From Alphaproteobacteria bacterium (GTDB taxonomy: Bacteria > Pseudomonadota > Alphaproteobacteria > Micavibrionales > Micavibrionaceae), in the NCBI GenBank assembly GCA_007117665.1, contig SKGD01000042.1, forward strand, positions 1-36,763: DNA of 36,763 nucleotides. The letters are read 5' to 3'. The notes under the pieces are model-generated. The model was given only the letters and a program-made list of their open reading frames with translations. It did not search any database and was not told the DNA's origin. This document shows, piece by piece, positions 1-10,693 of this stretch (positions within the stretch are counted from its first letter, which is position 1; the number at the start of each line of letters is the position of its first letter). A program made the translations under genes and the position numbers.

Positions 1-54
1 CAGCAACGCCCATACTTTGTCTGAAATGTCGTGTCGTCTGTGGGATGGTTTCAT
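1..54 (-). mobile_element. N-terminal start of an IS5-like transposase, cut by the window edge
   Basis: Minus-strand translation from ATG at 54 gives MKPSHRRHDISDKVWALL, resembling the N-terminus of IS5-family transposases (RRHDISDxxW); only 18 codons visible. Confidence 0.6.
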
Positions 55-114
55 ATCAGCCTCCTTGCTTGCTGACATGATTCTCTCACATTTCGATTCT
101 CGTGACTACACTAT

Positions 115-864
115 CTAATGCACGGTCAGGATTGCGTCCTGAATAAGGTCGGGCGCATCGGTAAAGACGGTATCAACTCCCCATGCTTGCAAGCGCCGCG
201 CATCTTGCGGGTCGTTGACTGTATAGACCAGTACATTCTTGTCGTAATCTATAATATCTTCGACCAGTTCGCGCGTGGTGCAGGTCAGGCCGATATTGAC
301 CGTGCTGCATTGCAGGTAATCACACAGATCTTTCCAGCTTGGCGGTAGATTGTCGCAATCCAGCAACAGGCCACGATGCCAGTCTGTGGCGACATCCATG
401 GCGGCCTCCAGACTGACATGCTGAAAGCTAGAAACAAGCAATCTGTCATGATCGTCCCAGACCCGCGACAAAATATCCAGCGCCGCTTCCGCCGTGACTT
501 TCTCGCGACCGGGGCAGGGCTTTATCTCAAGGTTAAGCCCCAGATTATGATCAACTAACACTTCCAGCGCTTCTTCAAGGGTCGGAATTTTAATGCCGCT
601 GAAGCTTTCACCGAACCAGCTTCCGGCCTCAAGATGGCGGATATCCTCATACAGCGTTTCGGCGACAGCGCCGCTGCCGTTTGTGGTGCGTTCCAGCGTG
701 TCATCATGGAATATGATCGGGATCTCATCTTTTGTCAGCTTGACGTCCAGTTCGACCCATTCCACGCCCATTTCGGCGGCGGTCAAAATCGATTCAAGCG
801 TGTTTTCCGGCGCATAGGCGCAGGCGCCGCGATGGCCGATAATGCGGGGAAGTTTTAAGGTCAT
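115..864 (-). CDS. ugpQ: glycerophosphodiester phosphodiesterase
   Basis: IIGHRGACAYAPENTLESILTAAEMGVEWVELDVKLTKD GDPD motif and C-terminal YTVNDPQDARRLQAWGVDTVFTDAPD. Confidence 0.9.
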   Translation of the reverse strand: MTLKLPRIIGHRGACAYAPENTLESILTAAEMGVEWVELDVKLTKDEIPIIFHDDTLERTTNGSGAVAETLYEDIRHLEAGSWFGESFSGIKIPTLEEALEVLVDHNLGLNLEIKPCPGREKVTAEAALDILSRVWDDHDRLLVSSFQHVSLEAAMDVATDWHRGLLLDCDNLPPSWKDLCDYLQCSTVNIGLTCTTRELVEDIIDYDKNVLVYTVNDPQDARRLQAWGVDTVFTDAPDLIQDAILTVH

Positions 865-892
865 GAAAACATATCCTGTCTGGTTAAAAAAG

Positions 893-917
893 AAGCCCCT
901 TCATGTCAAAGGGGCTT
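893..917 (-). terminator. Rho-independent terminator downstream of pnp
   Basis: Perfect inverted repeat aagcccct/aggggctt with 9-nt loop; on minus strand followed by cttcttttttaa. Confidence 0.8.
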
Positions 918-940
918 CATTGACTGATAAGCGTACGGTG

Positions 941-3076
941 TTAGCCGTTTGCTTCTTTTTTGTCGTCACGGGCGATAATATCGCCGGTTTCCTGATTGAC
1001 GCGCTTCATGGAAAGTTTGATCTTTCCACGCTCGTCAAAGCCGATAACCTGTACTTTGACTTCATCGCCTTCATTGACAACATCGGTGGTTTTCGCGGTG
1101 CGGCCATCCTGCAATTCTGAAATATGCACAAGACCGTCACGGCTTCCCATGAAGTTTACAAAAGCGCCGAAATCGACCACTTTGACGACTTTTCCGGTGT
1201 AAACCTTGTTCAGCTCCGGCTCGTCCGTCAGGCCTTTGATCCAGTTGACAGCGTCATCAATCGATTGCTGGTTGACGGCGGCAACCTTGATTGTGCCGTC
1301 ATCATCAATGTCGATTTTTGCACCGGTGGTTTCGGTAATCTCGCGGATCACCTTGCCGCCCGTGCCGATCACGTCACGGATCTTGTCAACCGGGATCTTC
1401 AGCGTCACAATTTGCGGCGCGTATTCGCTGGTGCTTTCACGTGCCGTATCCAACGCCTTGGCCATTTCCTGCAGGATATGCAAACGTCCGTCTTTGGCTT
1501 GTGCCAGAGCGATCTTCATGATTTCCTCTGTGATCGAGGTAATCTTGATGTCCATCTGCAAGGCTGTAATACCGTCTTTCGTGCCGGCAACCTTGAAGTC
1601 CATGTCACCAAGGTGATCTTCATCGCCCAAAATGTCAGACAGGACGGCGAAGTCTTTATCTTCCTTGATCAGCCCCATGGCAATGCCTGCAACCGGCCGC
1701 GTCAGCGGCACACCGGCATCCATCAGCGCCAAAGAGGTACCGCATACGGTCGCCATCGAGCTTGAGCCGTTTGATTCGGTGATCTCGGACACGGTACGGA
1801 TCGTGTAGGGGAATGTTTCCGCATCGGGCAAAAGCGGGTGAACAGCACGCCATGCCAGCTTGCCATGCCCGATTTCACGGCGACCGGGAGGGCCAACCCG
1901 TCCGGCTTCGCCGACCGAATAGGGCGGGAAGTTATAGTGCAGCATGAAACGCTCGCGATATTCGCCGGTCAGCGCATCCATGATCTGTTCATCCTGACCC
2001 GTCCCCAGCGTGGCAACAACCAGTGCCTGCGTTTCACCGCGGGTGAATAACGCGCTGCCGTGGGCGCGGGGCAATGTGCCGACTTCCGCCACAATCTGAC
2101 GAACGGTTTTTGTGTCGCGGCCATCAATACGCTTGCCGGTTTTCAGGACAGCGCCGCGCAGGACGTCAGCTTCGATGCTTTTGAATTTTGATGATATGGC
2201 CGCATCCGTCAGGCCATTTTCTTCATCACGGAACTCTTCAACCGCTTTTGCGCGCAGCGCGGCAAGGGCGTTCTGACGCTCCTGCTTGACTTGAATCGCA
2301 TAGGCTTTTTCAACGTCGGCGGCATATTTCTTCTTCATTTCCGCGCCGGTTTTTTCGATTGCCTCGTCTTTTTCAGGCAGATCCCATGGCTCTTTCGCGC
2401 ACATTTCGGCCAGGTCTATAATACCGTCAATGACCGGCTGGAAGGCTTTCCAGCCATGCATGACCGCACCCAGCATTTCATCTTCGCTCAGTTCGGATGC
2501 TTCTGATTCAACCATCAGAACACCCTCTGCCGTTCCGGCAACAACCAGATCCAGCGTGCTGCCTTCCATTTCCTGTTGTGTGGGGTTGGCCAGATATTTT
2601 CCGTCTTTATATCCGACACGAGCGCTGGCGATCGGCCCCATAAAGGGGATGCCGGACAGTGTCAGCGCTGCCGAGCAACCGATCATCGCCACGATATCAG
2701 GATCATTTTCCAGATCGTGCGCGACGACAGTCGCCATAACCAGAACTTCGTTCAGAAACTCCTTCGGGAACAGGGGACGAATAGGGCGGTCGATCAGGCG
2801 CGATGTCAACGTTTCTTTCTCGCTTGGACGGCCTTCACGCTTGAAAAAACCACCCGGAATTTTTCCGGCGGCATAGGCTTTTTCCTGATAATGCACGGTC
2901 AGCGGGAAAAAATCCTGCCCTTCGCGGATGCTTTTCGCAGCGGTAACGGCACAAAGCACGGTTGTTCCGCCCAGCGTTGCCATAACAGTAGCATCAGCCT
3001 GACGTGCGACTTTCCCGGTTTCCAGCACAAGCTTTTTACCGGCAAAATCAATTTCTTTTCTAAACACATTAAACAT
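941..3076 (-). CDS. pnp: polyribonucleotide nucleotidyltransferase (PNPase)
   Basis: 711 aa; two RNase PH domains, KH ([20 protein letters not shown]) and S1 ([31 protein letters not shown]) domains. Confidence 0.97.
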   Translation of the reverse strand: MFNVFRKEIDFAGKKLVLETGKVARQADATVMATLGGTTVLCAVTAAKSIREGQDFFPLTVHYQEKAYAAGKIPGGFFKREGRPSEKETLTSRLIDRPIRPLFPKEFLNEVLVMATVVAHDLENDPDIVAMIGCSAALTLSGIPFMGPIASARVGYKDGKYLANPTQQEMEGSTLDLVVAGTAEGVLMVESEASELSEDEMLGAVMHGWKAFQPVIDGIIDLAEMCAKEPWDLPEKDEAIEKTGAEMKKKYAADVEKAYAIQVKQERQNALAALRAKAVEEFRDEENGLTDAAISSKFKSIEADVLRGAVLKTGKRIDGRDTKTVRQIVAEVGTLPRAHGSALFTRGETQALVVATLGTGQDEQIMDALTGEYRERFMLHYNFPPYSVGEAGRVGPPGRREIGHGKLAWRAVHPLLPDAETFPYTIRTVSEITESNGSSSMATVCGTSLALMDAGVPLTRPVAGIAMGLIKEDKDFAVLSDILGDEDHLGDMDFKVAGTKDGITALQMDIKITSITEEIMKIALAQAKDGRLHILQEMAKALDTARESTSEYAPQIVTLKIPVDKIRDVIGTGGKVIREITETTGAKIDIDDDGTIKVAAVNQQSIDDAVNWIKGLTDEPELNKVYTGKVVKVVDFGAFVNFMGSRDGLVHISELQDGRTAKTTDVVNEGDEVKVQVIGFDERGKIKLSMKRVNQETGDIIARDDKKEANG

Positions 3077-3437
3077 AGTTCATTCCTTTTTTATGTTACA
3101 TCATGCAATCTCGCACGCCTTTTGCAGACGCCCGTATGATTGTGCCGAAAAAAGGAAAGATATACACTTGCGGTGGACAACAGGCAACGCCGTAACCAAA
3201 GAATAACAACGTTGTCGGCAGTCAACCGGAAAGCGCTTCACGCCCTTTTGACGGCTGTGCCTTACATGCCATGATTATGCTGTATTGTCAAAGGAAAAGC
3301 ATTGTTGTGCCGCCATTTTCAGGGCGATGATGTTTTTTTCTTATCAGCTGTATATTATGCTTTGGTAATACTGCGCGTTATGCTGTAAAGTTGAAAACCA
3401 TCTTTGAAGTATCGTTATAAGGGGTAAAAGAGGCATT

Positions 3438-4064
3438 ATGAGTTATCTGGTTTTATTGCGGCACGGGGAGAGCGAGTGGAACAAACAAAATCGTTTCACA
3501 GGCTTTAAGGATGTCGATCTTAGCGAAAACGGCATTCATGAGGCGATGCTCGCCGGACAAAAAGTCGCCAAGGCCGGCATCAAGTTCGACCAGATTTTTA
3601 CCAGCACGCAAAAGCGCGCTTATGATACGGCTATTTTAGCGATGGATGCCGCCGGACAAGAAGCTTTGACCAAAAGCATGATCCGGCATGATGATCTGCG
3701 CGAACGCGATTATGGCGAACTGACGGGGCAGAACAAGGATGAAGCCCGCGCGGAATTTGGCGAAGAGCAAGTGCATATATGGCGGCGTTCTTATGATACG
3801 CGTCCGCCGGGCGGGGAATGCCTTAAAGATGTTGTTGAAAACCGGGTGCGCCCTTACTACACGACAACAATAAAGCCGATGGTGGATGATGGAAAAAATA
3901 TATTGGTTGCCGCGCACGGTAATTCGTTGCGCGCGATGTTGATCATACTGGGCGTGGAAACACCGGAAACGATCAATGCGGCGGAAATGCCGACCGGTGT
4001 GCCTTTGGTTTTTGAAATTGAAAACGGGACGATCAAAAAGCGTTATTTCCTCGATCAGCCGTAA
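3438..4064 (+). CDS. gpmA: 2,3-bisphosphoglycerate-dependent phosphoglycerate mutase
   Basis: LLRHGESEWNKQNRFTGFKDVDLSENG and VAAHGNSLRAM catalytic motifs; 208 aa. Confidence 0.95.
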   Translation: MSYLVLLRHGESEWNKQNRFTGFKDVDLSENGIHEAMLAGQKVAKAGIKFDQIFTSTQKRAYDTAILAMDAAGQEALTKSMIRHDDLRERDYGELTGQNKDEARAEFGEEQVHIWRRSYDTRPPGGECLKDVVENRVRPYYTTTIKPMVDDGKNILVAAHGNSLRAMLIILGVETPETINAAEMPTGVPLVFEIENGTIKKRYFLDQP

Positions 4065-4107
4065 AAGCTTGTTCAAAACAGCTTCTTAAGAAAAAACTGC
4101 AATGAAA

Positions 4108-4139
4108 AAGGCGCGCTCTTTTGAAGAAAGGCGCGCCTT
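4108..4139. terminator. probable bidirectional terminator between convergent gpmA and rpsO
   Basis: Perfect 9-bp arms aaggcgcgc/gcgcgcctt (4108-4116 / 4131-4139), A-rich on left flank and T-rich on right flank. Confidence 0.75.
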
Positions 4140-4168
4140 GCATATTTATTGTCAGTATAATTCCGCGA

Positions 4169-4438
4169 TCAGCGGCGAATGCCGAGGCGCTTGATCAGAT
4201 CCTGATAGCGCGGCTCTTCGACTTTTTTCAGGTAGTCGAGCAATTTACGGCGCTGGGCAACCATTTTCAACAAGCCGCGGCGGCTGTGAACATCGCCTTT
4301 ATGTGCCTGCATATGTTCGGACAGGTTGGTGATGCGTTCCGTCAGGATAGCAACCTGAACTTCGGGGGATCCCGTGTCGCCTTGTTTGGTGGCGTATTCG
4401 GTGATAAGCGCTTGCTTACGTTCTGCTGTAATCGACAT
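4169..4438 (-). CDS. rpsO: 30S ribosomal protein S15
   Basis: 89 aa; [52 protein letters not shown]. Confidence 0.97.
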   Translation of the reverse strand: MSITAERKQALITEYATKQGDTGSPEVQVAILTERITNLSEHMQAHKGDVHSRRGLLKMVAQRRKLLDYLKKVEEPRYQDLIKRLGIRR

Positions 4439-4452
4439 CGTTCTCTCCTTTT

Positions 4453-5400
4453 TTAAGTGTTCAATAAACGCAAGGGCTGAATATCGATGCCGGACACAGT
4501 TACAATCGCCAGCGCCCGCCCGTTTAACGTTACAAGCGCCGTATGATCATCCTGCGGATCGATCCCCGCTTTGCGGAGCCTTTCCACGTCCGGCCGGGCG
4601 ATAAAAGACAGTTTCTGTCCGTTTTTCAACCTTGCCGCTTCCTGTTCGTTCAAGGCCAGAGCCGGGATGTCGTCCAGCACGGTCTCGACAGGAAGGAGAA
4701 TATCATCACTAATATCCTCAGGCGGCAGACTATTACCAATTTCTTCGAGTTTTGCAAGAGAAATCGCGTTTTCGATGGTCATTGCGCCAACGGCGGCGCG
4801 CTCAAGATAGCCGACATAACCGCATGTGCCGAGCATTGCGGCAATGTCACGGGCGAGGGCGCGGATATATGTGCCTTTGCCGCAAACGCAGCGCAGCCGC
4901 ACTTTGTCTTGTGAAGCGCTTTCCAGTGTCAGCGATTCAATATAGACATCGCGCGGGGCCAGCTCTGTGACTTTGCCGTCACGAGCGCGGTCATAGGCAC
5001 GCTGGCCATCGACTTTTATGGCGGAGTATTGCGGCGGTGTTTGGGCGATTATGCCGGTGAAATGCGGCAGGATTTTGACAATATCTTCTTGCGCCGGGCG
5101 ATGCGGTGATGTGGCGATGATTGTGCCTTCGGCATCATCCGTATCGCGTGTTTCGCCCCATATCACGTCAAAAATATATGTTTTGAGGCGATCCTGGCAG
5201 TAAGGAACGGTTTTGGTTGCTTCACCGAGTGCAATCGGCAGCACCCCGTGTGCGAGCGGGTCAAGCGTGCCTCCATGTCCGGCTTTTTGGGCATCCAGAG
5301 TGCGCCGGACAAAAGCCACCGCATCGGTCGACGTCATGTCTGCCGGCTTGTTGAGATTGATCCAGCCATTAATGATACGGCCTTTTTTACGTCTGGCCAT
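4453..5400 (-). CDS. truB: tRNA pseudouridine(55) synthase
   Basis: [22 protein letters not shown]...[25 protein letters not shown]. Confidence 0.95.
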   Translation of the reverse strand: MARRKKGRIINGWINLNKPADMTSTDAVAFVRRTLDAQKAGHGGTLDPLAHGVLPIALGEATKTVPYCQDRLKTYIFDVIWGETRDTDDAEGTIIATSPHRPAQEDIVKILPHFTGIIAQTPPQYSAIKVDGQRAYDRARDGKVTELAPRDVYIESLTLESASQDKVRLRCVCGKGTYIRALARDIAAMLGTCGYVGYLERAAVGAMTIENAISLAKLEEIGNSLPPEDISDDILLPVETVLDDIPALALNEQEAARLKNGQKLSFIARPDVERLRKAGIDPQDDHTALVTLNGRALAIVTVSGIDIQPLRLLNT

Positions 5401-5767
5401 GGATGTTCTTCAGGATGTTTTCGATTTTCTGGGCTTCGTCAAAGCTGTGATCGGCCTTGAAAGCAAGACGTGGCGTAAATTTCAGGCGCGCATTGCGGTT
5501 AATCTCTTTTTGAAATAAGGGCGCTGCTTCGTTAAGGGCGGGGAGTATCTCATCCATGGCGCGGCCACCCAGCGCAACGACATAGGCAGTCGCATTTTTC
5601 AGGTCGGGGCTGACCCGGACTTCGGAAACAGTGATGCCGGGAGCCTGATCAATTAGGATCTCATCATGAAAATCGCCACGTTGCAGCGTTTCGGCGATCA
5701 TGTGCCGTAATTGCTCCCCGACGCGAAGCTGTCTTTGTGACGCCATAGCCGATACCCTTTCAAACAA
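5387..5767 (-). CDS. rbfA: ribosome-binding factor A
   Basis: QRQLRVGEQLRHMIAETLQRG...ITVSEVRVSPDLKNATAYV; overlaps truB start by 14 bp. Confidence 0.95.
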   Translation of the reverse strand: MFERVSAMASQRQLRVGEQLRHMIAETLQRGDFHDEILIDQAPGITVSEVRVSPDLKNATAYVVALGGRAMDEILPALNEAAPLFQKEINRNARLKFTPRLAFKADHSFDEAQKIENILKNIHGQT

Positions 5768-5800
5768 ACCGGAATGTTATGTGACTTTATGCGACCGGTT

Positions 5801-8371
5801 TTATTCTACTGTGCGCGCTTCCTGAACGATATCAAAGCACTCAATGACATCGCCTTCCTTGATGTCTTCATAGTTCTCAAAAGCCATGCCGCATTCCATG
5901 CCTTCCTTGACTTCCTTGACTTCGTCCTGATAGCGCTTGAGCGTTTTCAGGCGGCCTTCGTGAATGACCACATTGTCGCGCAAAAGACGAACGCCGGAGC
6001 CACGCTTGACAGTGCCGCCCGTGACCATGCAACCGGCAATGTTGCCAACTTTGGTGATGCGGAAGACCTGGCGGATTTCAGCCTGCCCCAGATACTCCTC
6101 ACGGACAGTCGGCGCCAGCATGCCGCTAAGCACTTTTTTGGCATCGTCAATGACATCGTAAATAACGTTGTAGTAACGCAGTTCAATTCCGTCACGTTCG
6201 GCCATTTCGCGTGCTTGTGTGTTAGCGCGCACGTTAAAGCCGATAATCATGCCTTTGGACGCATTGGCCAGCGTAACGTCTGCTTCGGTAATTGCACCGA
6301 CACCGCTATGCAGGACACGTATAATCACGTCCTCATTTTCTTCTTCGATCTTTTTCAGCGATCCGGCAATGGCTTCGACCGAGCCGTGAACATCGCCTTT
6401 GATAACAACGCCCAATGCCTGTTTTTCGCCTTCGCGGGCGGCTTCCAGCATTTGCTCGAAAGAAGATCCGGCACCGACCGAGCGCACAGTAGCGGCTTCA
6501 CGCTTTTTACGCTGGCGGTATTCACTGATGCTGCGGGCTTTGGATTCTTCCTGTGTGACGATAAAATGGTCACCGGCTTCCGGCGCGCCGTTCAGCCCCA
6601 ATACTTCGACAGGCTGGCCGGGCAGGGCTTCGCTGATATTTTTACCGTGATCGTCCATCAGGGCGCGTACCTTGCCCCATTCAGAACCAACAACGAAGAT
6701 ATCGCCTACCTTAAGCGTTCCATGCTGGATCAGAACCGTTGCGACATTGCCGCGACCTTGTTCAAGCTTGGCTTCAATAACTGCCCCGACCGCCGGACGG
6801 TTCGGATTTGCTTTCAATTCAAGCATTTCGGCCTGAAGCAGGATAGCTTCTTCGAGCGCGTCCAGATTTAGTTTTTTCAGTGCGGATACTTCAATACATT
6901 GCGTCTCGCCGCTGAAATCCTCGACAATGACTTCATGTTGCAACAGGTCATTTTTGACCTTTTGCGGGTCTGAATCCGGCAAATCAACCTTGTTCACGGC
7001 AACAATGATCGGCACATTCGCAGCCTTGGCATGGTGAATGGCTTCAATCGTTTGCGGCATCAAGCTGTCATTGGCGGCAACCACCAATATGACAAGATCG
7101 GTCACATTCGCACCGCGCGCCCGCATCTGGGTGAAGGCCGCATGGCCGGGCGTATCCAGAAATGTGATTTTCTGGCCGTTCGGACGTGTGATCTGGTAAG
7201 CGCCGATATGCTGGGTGATACCGCCGGCTTCGCCTGCGACGACATCTGTCGAGCGCAAAGCGTCCAGCAAGGATGTCTTGCCGTGATCGACGTGCCCCAT
7301 AATTGTAACCACGGGCGGACGAGGAAGCAGATCTGCGGCGTTATCGTCTTCTGATATCAGGGCGGCTTCAATGTCGGCATCCGTAACGCGCCTGATCTTG
7401 TGCCCGAATTCAAGCACCAGCAATTCAGCCGTATCAGCATCAATCGTCTGGTTGATCGTGGCCATCACACCCATTTTCATCAGGCTTTTAACAAGTTCGG
7501 AACCTTGTTCGGCCATACGGTTGGCGAGTTCCTGCACGGTGATGGTTTCCGGCACAATGACATCACGCGATATTTTTTTCGGGGCGTCAGATTCGCCTTG
7601 CATCGACATGCGGGCTTTTTCACGTGCGCGGCGCTGGGCTGCCAGAGACGGCCCGCGATCCCGTTCATAATCTTCATTCAAGACTTGGGTGACAGTCAGT
7701 TTGCCGCCGCGTCTTTTATCGGCGCCGCTAGAGCGGGAAGGTTTGCGCGCGGCCTGCTTTTTCATGCGCTCGCGGTAACTTTCTTCTTCCTCCGCATCGG
7801 CGGCGAAAATGTCTTTCTTGCCTTTATGATGGGCAGGTGCAGGCTGGGGTGCAGCAAATTGCTTTTCAAGCACCTGACGCTCGGCTTCCGCCTTAAGGCG
7901 CTCTTCTTCTTCAATTTTTTGAAGCTCTTCCAGCTCTTTTTGGCGGCTAAGCTCTTCCTTGCTAAGGGCAGGCTCCTGCGCGGCTGCTTTTTTCGCTTCG
8001 GCGTCTGTTGCTGACTTGGCGGCTTTTGCGTCTTCTTCTTTTTTGCGTTTCGCGTCAATTTCCGCTTGTTGCAAAGCGCGCATTCTGGCTTCGCGTTCTT
8101 CGGCGGTTAATTGCCGCAATGCGCTTTTGCCGGTGGTGCTATCATCAGGAGAATCGCTTTCAGGCGAGGGCGTTGCAGGCGCGGCCTGTCCGCCAACCCT
8201 TTTGCGGCGCACCTCAACGGCAACAGTTTTGCCGCGTCCTTGCGAAAGATTTTGCACAGGAGGCGCCTTGCTTGAACCACCTTTCAGGCTCAACGTTCCC
8301 TTGCCGAGACTCAGGGTTTTTTTCTCCTGATTCTCTTCAGTCTGCTTTTCTTTATCTTTTGTTTCGCTCAT
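5801..8371 (-). CDS. infB: translation initiation factor IF-2
   Basis: [40 protein letters not shown] GTPase motifs; long charged N-terminal region. Confidence 0.97.
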   Translation of the reverse strand: MSETKDKEKQTEENQEKKTLSLGKGTLSLKGGSSKAPPVQNLSQGRGKTVAVEVRRKRVGGQAAPATPSPESDSPDDSTTGKSALRQLTAEEREARMRALQQAEIDAKRKKEEDAKAAKSATDAEAKKAAAQEPALSKEELSRQKELEELQKIEEEERLKAEAERQVLEKQFAAPQPAPAHHKGKKDIFAADAEEEESYRERMKKQAARKPSRSSGADKRRGGKLTVTQVLNEDYERDRGPSLAAQRRAREKARMSMQGESDAPKKISRDVIVPETITVQELANRMAEQGSELVKSLMKMGVMATINQTIDADTAELLVLEFGHKIRRVTDADIEAALISEDDNAADLLPRPPVVTIMGHVDHGKTSLLDALRSTDVVAGEAGGITQHIGAYQITRPNGQKITFLDTPGHAAFTQMRARGANVTDLVILVVAANDSLMPQTIEAIHHAKAANVPIIVAVNKVDLPDSDPQKVKNDLLQHEVIVEDFSGETQCIEVSALKKLNLDALEEAILLQAEMLELKANPNRPAVGAVIEAKLEQGRGNVATVLIQHGTLKVGDIFVVGSEWGKVRALMDDHGKNISEALPGQPVEVLGLNGAPEAGDHFIVTQEESKARSISEYRQRKKREAATVRSVGAGSSFEQMLEAAREGEKQALGVVIKGDVHGSVEAIAGSLKKIEEENEDVIIRVLHSGVGAITEADVTLANASKGMIIGFNVRANTQAREMAERDGIELRYYNVIYDVIDDAKKVLSGMLAPTVREEYLGQAEIRQVFRITKVGNIAGCMVTGGTVKRGSGVRLLRDNVVIHEGRLKTLKRYQDEVKEVKEGMECGMAFENYEDIKEGDVIECFDIVQEARTVE

Positions 8372-8430
8372 AAGCAGTCCTTTTACATCTTTTTACGCGA
8401 TTATGCTACATGCCGGGTAAATTTATTTAC

Positions 8431-9984
8431 TCATGCGTTCCCGACAGCCTCGGCCATATTTTCTTCCGCGTTCTCTTCGGCTTCATTGGCGGCGCCTTCT
8501 TCTTCGGCAAACCAGTGAGCGCGAGCGCTCATAATCAGTTTCTCTGCGTCTGATTCCGCCATGATGTCGCCACCGAGAATTTCCACCAACTCGTCAGCGG
8601 CCAGATCGGCCAGATCATCCCGCGATTTGATGTCATTCTCACCAAGCTTGATAATAATATCGGGGCTAAGCCCTTCAAATGTCACCAGATCATCATTGAT
8701 ACCCAGCTCTTTCTGTTTTTTGGCAAGCTCTTCTTTTTGTGCGTCCATCCATGCTTTTGCACGATTTTGAAGTTCGGTCGAGATTTCATCCTCGAACCCT
8801 TCAATATAGTTCAAATCTTCGATCGGGGTTTCCGCGATTTCCTGAATACTGCTGAAACCTTCCGCGACCAAAAGATGCGCGATCACTTCATCAACATCCA
8901 GCCCCTGAATAAACAGCGCCGACCGTTTTGTGAATTCTTCCGTACGGCGTTCGGATTCTTCGGCTTCGGTCATGATGTCGATATCCCACCCGCTCAGCAT
9001 CGAAGCCAGCCGGACATTTTGTCCGCGGCGGCCAATGGCAAGGCTCAGGTGATCTTCGGGAACGACAACTTCCATCCGTTTATTAACCTCATCCAGGACA
9101 ACCTTGGATACTTCGGACGGGGAGAGGGCACTGACGGTGAAAGAGGCAATATCTTCCGTCCACGGCACGATATCAATCTTCTCGCCTTGTAATTCATTGA
9201 CAACAGCCTGAACGCGACTGCCCCGCATGCCGACACAAGCACCAACCGGGTCGATTGACGAGTCATTGGACAGTACCGCGATTTTGGCGCGGCTTCCGGG
9301 GTCGCGGGCAACTGCTTTGATCTCGATAATGCCGTCATAAATTTCAGGCACTTCCTGTGTAAACAGCTTTTCCATGAAGACCGGACGCGTCCGGGACAGG
9401 AAAATCTGCGGGCCGCGCTGTTCTTGCCTGACGTCATAAATCACAGCACGAACGCGGTCACCGGTCTTGAGATGTTCACGCGGCAGACTTTCATCCCGGC
9501 GCATCATTGCTTCGGCGCGGCCGCCTATATCGATCGTTGCGTTGCCATACTCAACACGTTTGACAACACCGTTAATAATTTCGCCGGTGCGATCCTTGAA
9601 TTCGTGGTACTGGCGCTCACGCTCGGCTTCGCGGACTTTTTGTACGATAACCTGCTTGGCTGTCTGGGCAGCGATGCGTCCGAAATCAAGCGGCGGCAGA
9701 TCATCAATCAGGAACTCACCGACCTGGATGTCTTTTTTGATGCGCTGTGCCTCGGCAAGCGTCAACTGGCACGCTTCATCTTCAATCTCTTCAACGACCT
9801 CGCGATAGCGCTTCAGCGTAATTGCGCCGTTTTTACGATCAATATGAGCGCGTATATCGTGGTCGTGGCCATATTTCGACCGCCCGGCTTTTTGAATAGC
9901 CTCTTCCATGGCGACCAGAACGATGTCGCGGTCAATGCCTTTTTCACGGGCTACTGCATCGGCTACTTGCAATAATTCAGTCAT
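8431..9984 (-). CDS. nusA: transcription termination/antitermination protein NusA
   Basis: ELLQVADAVAREKGIDRDIVLVAMEEAIQKAGRSKYG; S1/KH regions (DPVGACVGMRGSRVQAVVNELQGEKIDIVPW); acidic C-terminus. Confidence 0.96.
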   Translation of the reverse strand: MTELLQVADAVAREKGIDRDIVLVAMEEAIQKAGRSKYGHDHDIRAHIDRKNGAITLKRYREVVEEIEDEACQLTLAEAQRIKKDIQVGEFLIDDLPPLDFGRIAAQTAKQVIVQKVREAERERQYHEFKDRTGEIINGVVKRVEYGNATIDIGGRAEAMMRRDESLPREHLKTGDRVRAVIYDVRQEQRGPQIFLSRTRPVFMEKLFTQEVPEIYDGIIEIKAVARDPGSRAKIAVLSNDSSIDPVGACVGMRGSRVQAVVNELQGEKIDIVPWTEDIASFTVSALSPSEVSKVVLDEVNKRMEVVVPEDHLSLAIGRRGQNVRLASMLSGWDIDIMTEAEESERRTEEFTKRSALFIQGLDVDEVIAHLLVAEGFSSIQEIAETPIEDLNYIEGFEDEISTELQNRAKAWMDAQKEELAKKQKELGINDDLVTFEGLSPDIIIKLGENDIKSRDDLADLAADELVEILGGDIMAESDAEKLIMSARAHWFAEEEGAANEAEENAEENMAEAVGNA

Positions 9985-9999
9985 GTTATCCTCGTTCCT

Positions 10000-10497
10000 T
10001 TATATGGATTTGTTCTTGTTGGTTGCAGTTTTCTTCAATAATTCATCCGTCATAACCAGTCTGGCTTTGTCGATATGATCGAAATCCAGCGCAAACGACC
10101 CTTGATCCGTATCAATCAGCACTTTTCCGCTCTCATCCTCGATTCCCTTGAGATAGCCGCGAAACTTTTTCTGGCCATCCAGAGGCACGGAAAGCTCGAC
10201 TTTGGCTTCAAGGCCGGCAAAATCAGTATAGTCCGATAAGCGCACCAGCGGCCTGTCTATACCGGGCGAACTGACCTCCAGCCGGTAAGCACCGCGGATC
10301 GGGTCTTCAACATCCAGTATGGCCGATACTTCACGGCTGATCACAGCGCACTGATCAACACCCAAATTTCGGCTCTGCGGATCCTCAGCCATAATTTGCA
10401 GCACGCCGCCTTTCAGGCTCAGATCAACAAGCTGGACGCTTTGTGCCTCCAGAACCGGTGCGATCATCGCGGCTATTTTTGTCTCAAGTGGCGTCAT
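10000..10497 (-). CDS. rimP: ribosome maturation factor RimP
   Basis: VDLSLKGG...DPIRGAYRLEVSSPGIDRPLVRLSDYTDFAG. Confidence 0.93.
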   Translation of the reverse strand: MTPLETKIAAMIAPVLEAQSVQLVDLSLKGGVLQIMAEDPQSRNLGVDQCAVISREVSAILDVEDPIRGAYRLEVSSPGIDRPLVRLSDYTDFAGLEAKVELSVPLDGQKKFRGYLKGIEDESGKVLIDTDQGSFALDFDHIDKARLVMTDELLKKTATNKNKSI

Positions 10498-10523
10498 CTC
10501 TTTTTCCCGTCAAGTGGTTCGGG

Positions 10524-10560
10524 CAATAAAAAAGGCGGGCTTTCTCTGGCCCACCCTTTG
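10524..10560 (-). terminator. terminator-like hairpin in the rimP leader (possible attenuator)
   Basis: Minus strand caaagggtgggc-cagagaaa-gcccgccttttttattg: GC-rich stem with small internal mismatch, then T6 tract, about 27-37 nt upstream of rimP ATG. Confidence 0.65.
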
Positions 10561-10693
10561 AAATATTCAGGGTTTTGCGGGAAATATAAGGAGGGAACGG
10601 GGTAAACGCAAGTATTTTTTTAACAGAGCGACGAAAGCCTTTACATAACGCGCTTCTTCTGCTATGTTGGCCGAGCTTTAGGTGGAGGGACGA

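Noticed and set aside
1124-1765. 213-aa plus-strand ORF
   Set aside because: Antisense to pnp; shadow frame.
3390-3425. ttgaaa...ttataa promoter-like pair upstream of gpmA
   Set aside because: Spacing about 18 nt is plausible but the match is too weak to call without start-site mapping.
5774-6871. 365-aa plus-strand ORF
   Set aside because: Antisense shadow of infB; sequence shows no recognisable family and the minus-strand protein is certain.
7400-8014. 204-aa plus-strand ORF
   Set aside because: Antisense to the low-complexity N-terminus of infB.
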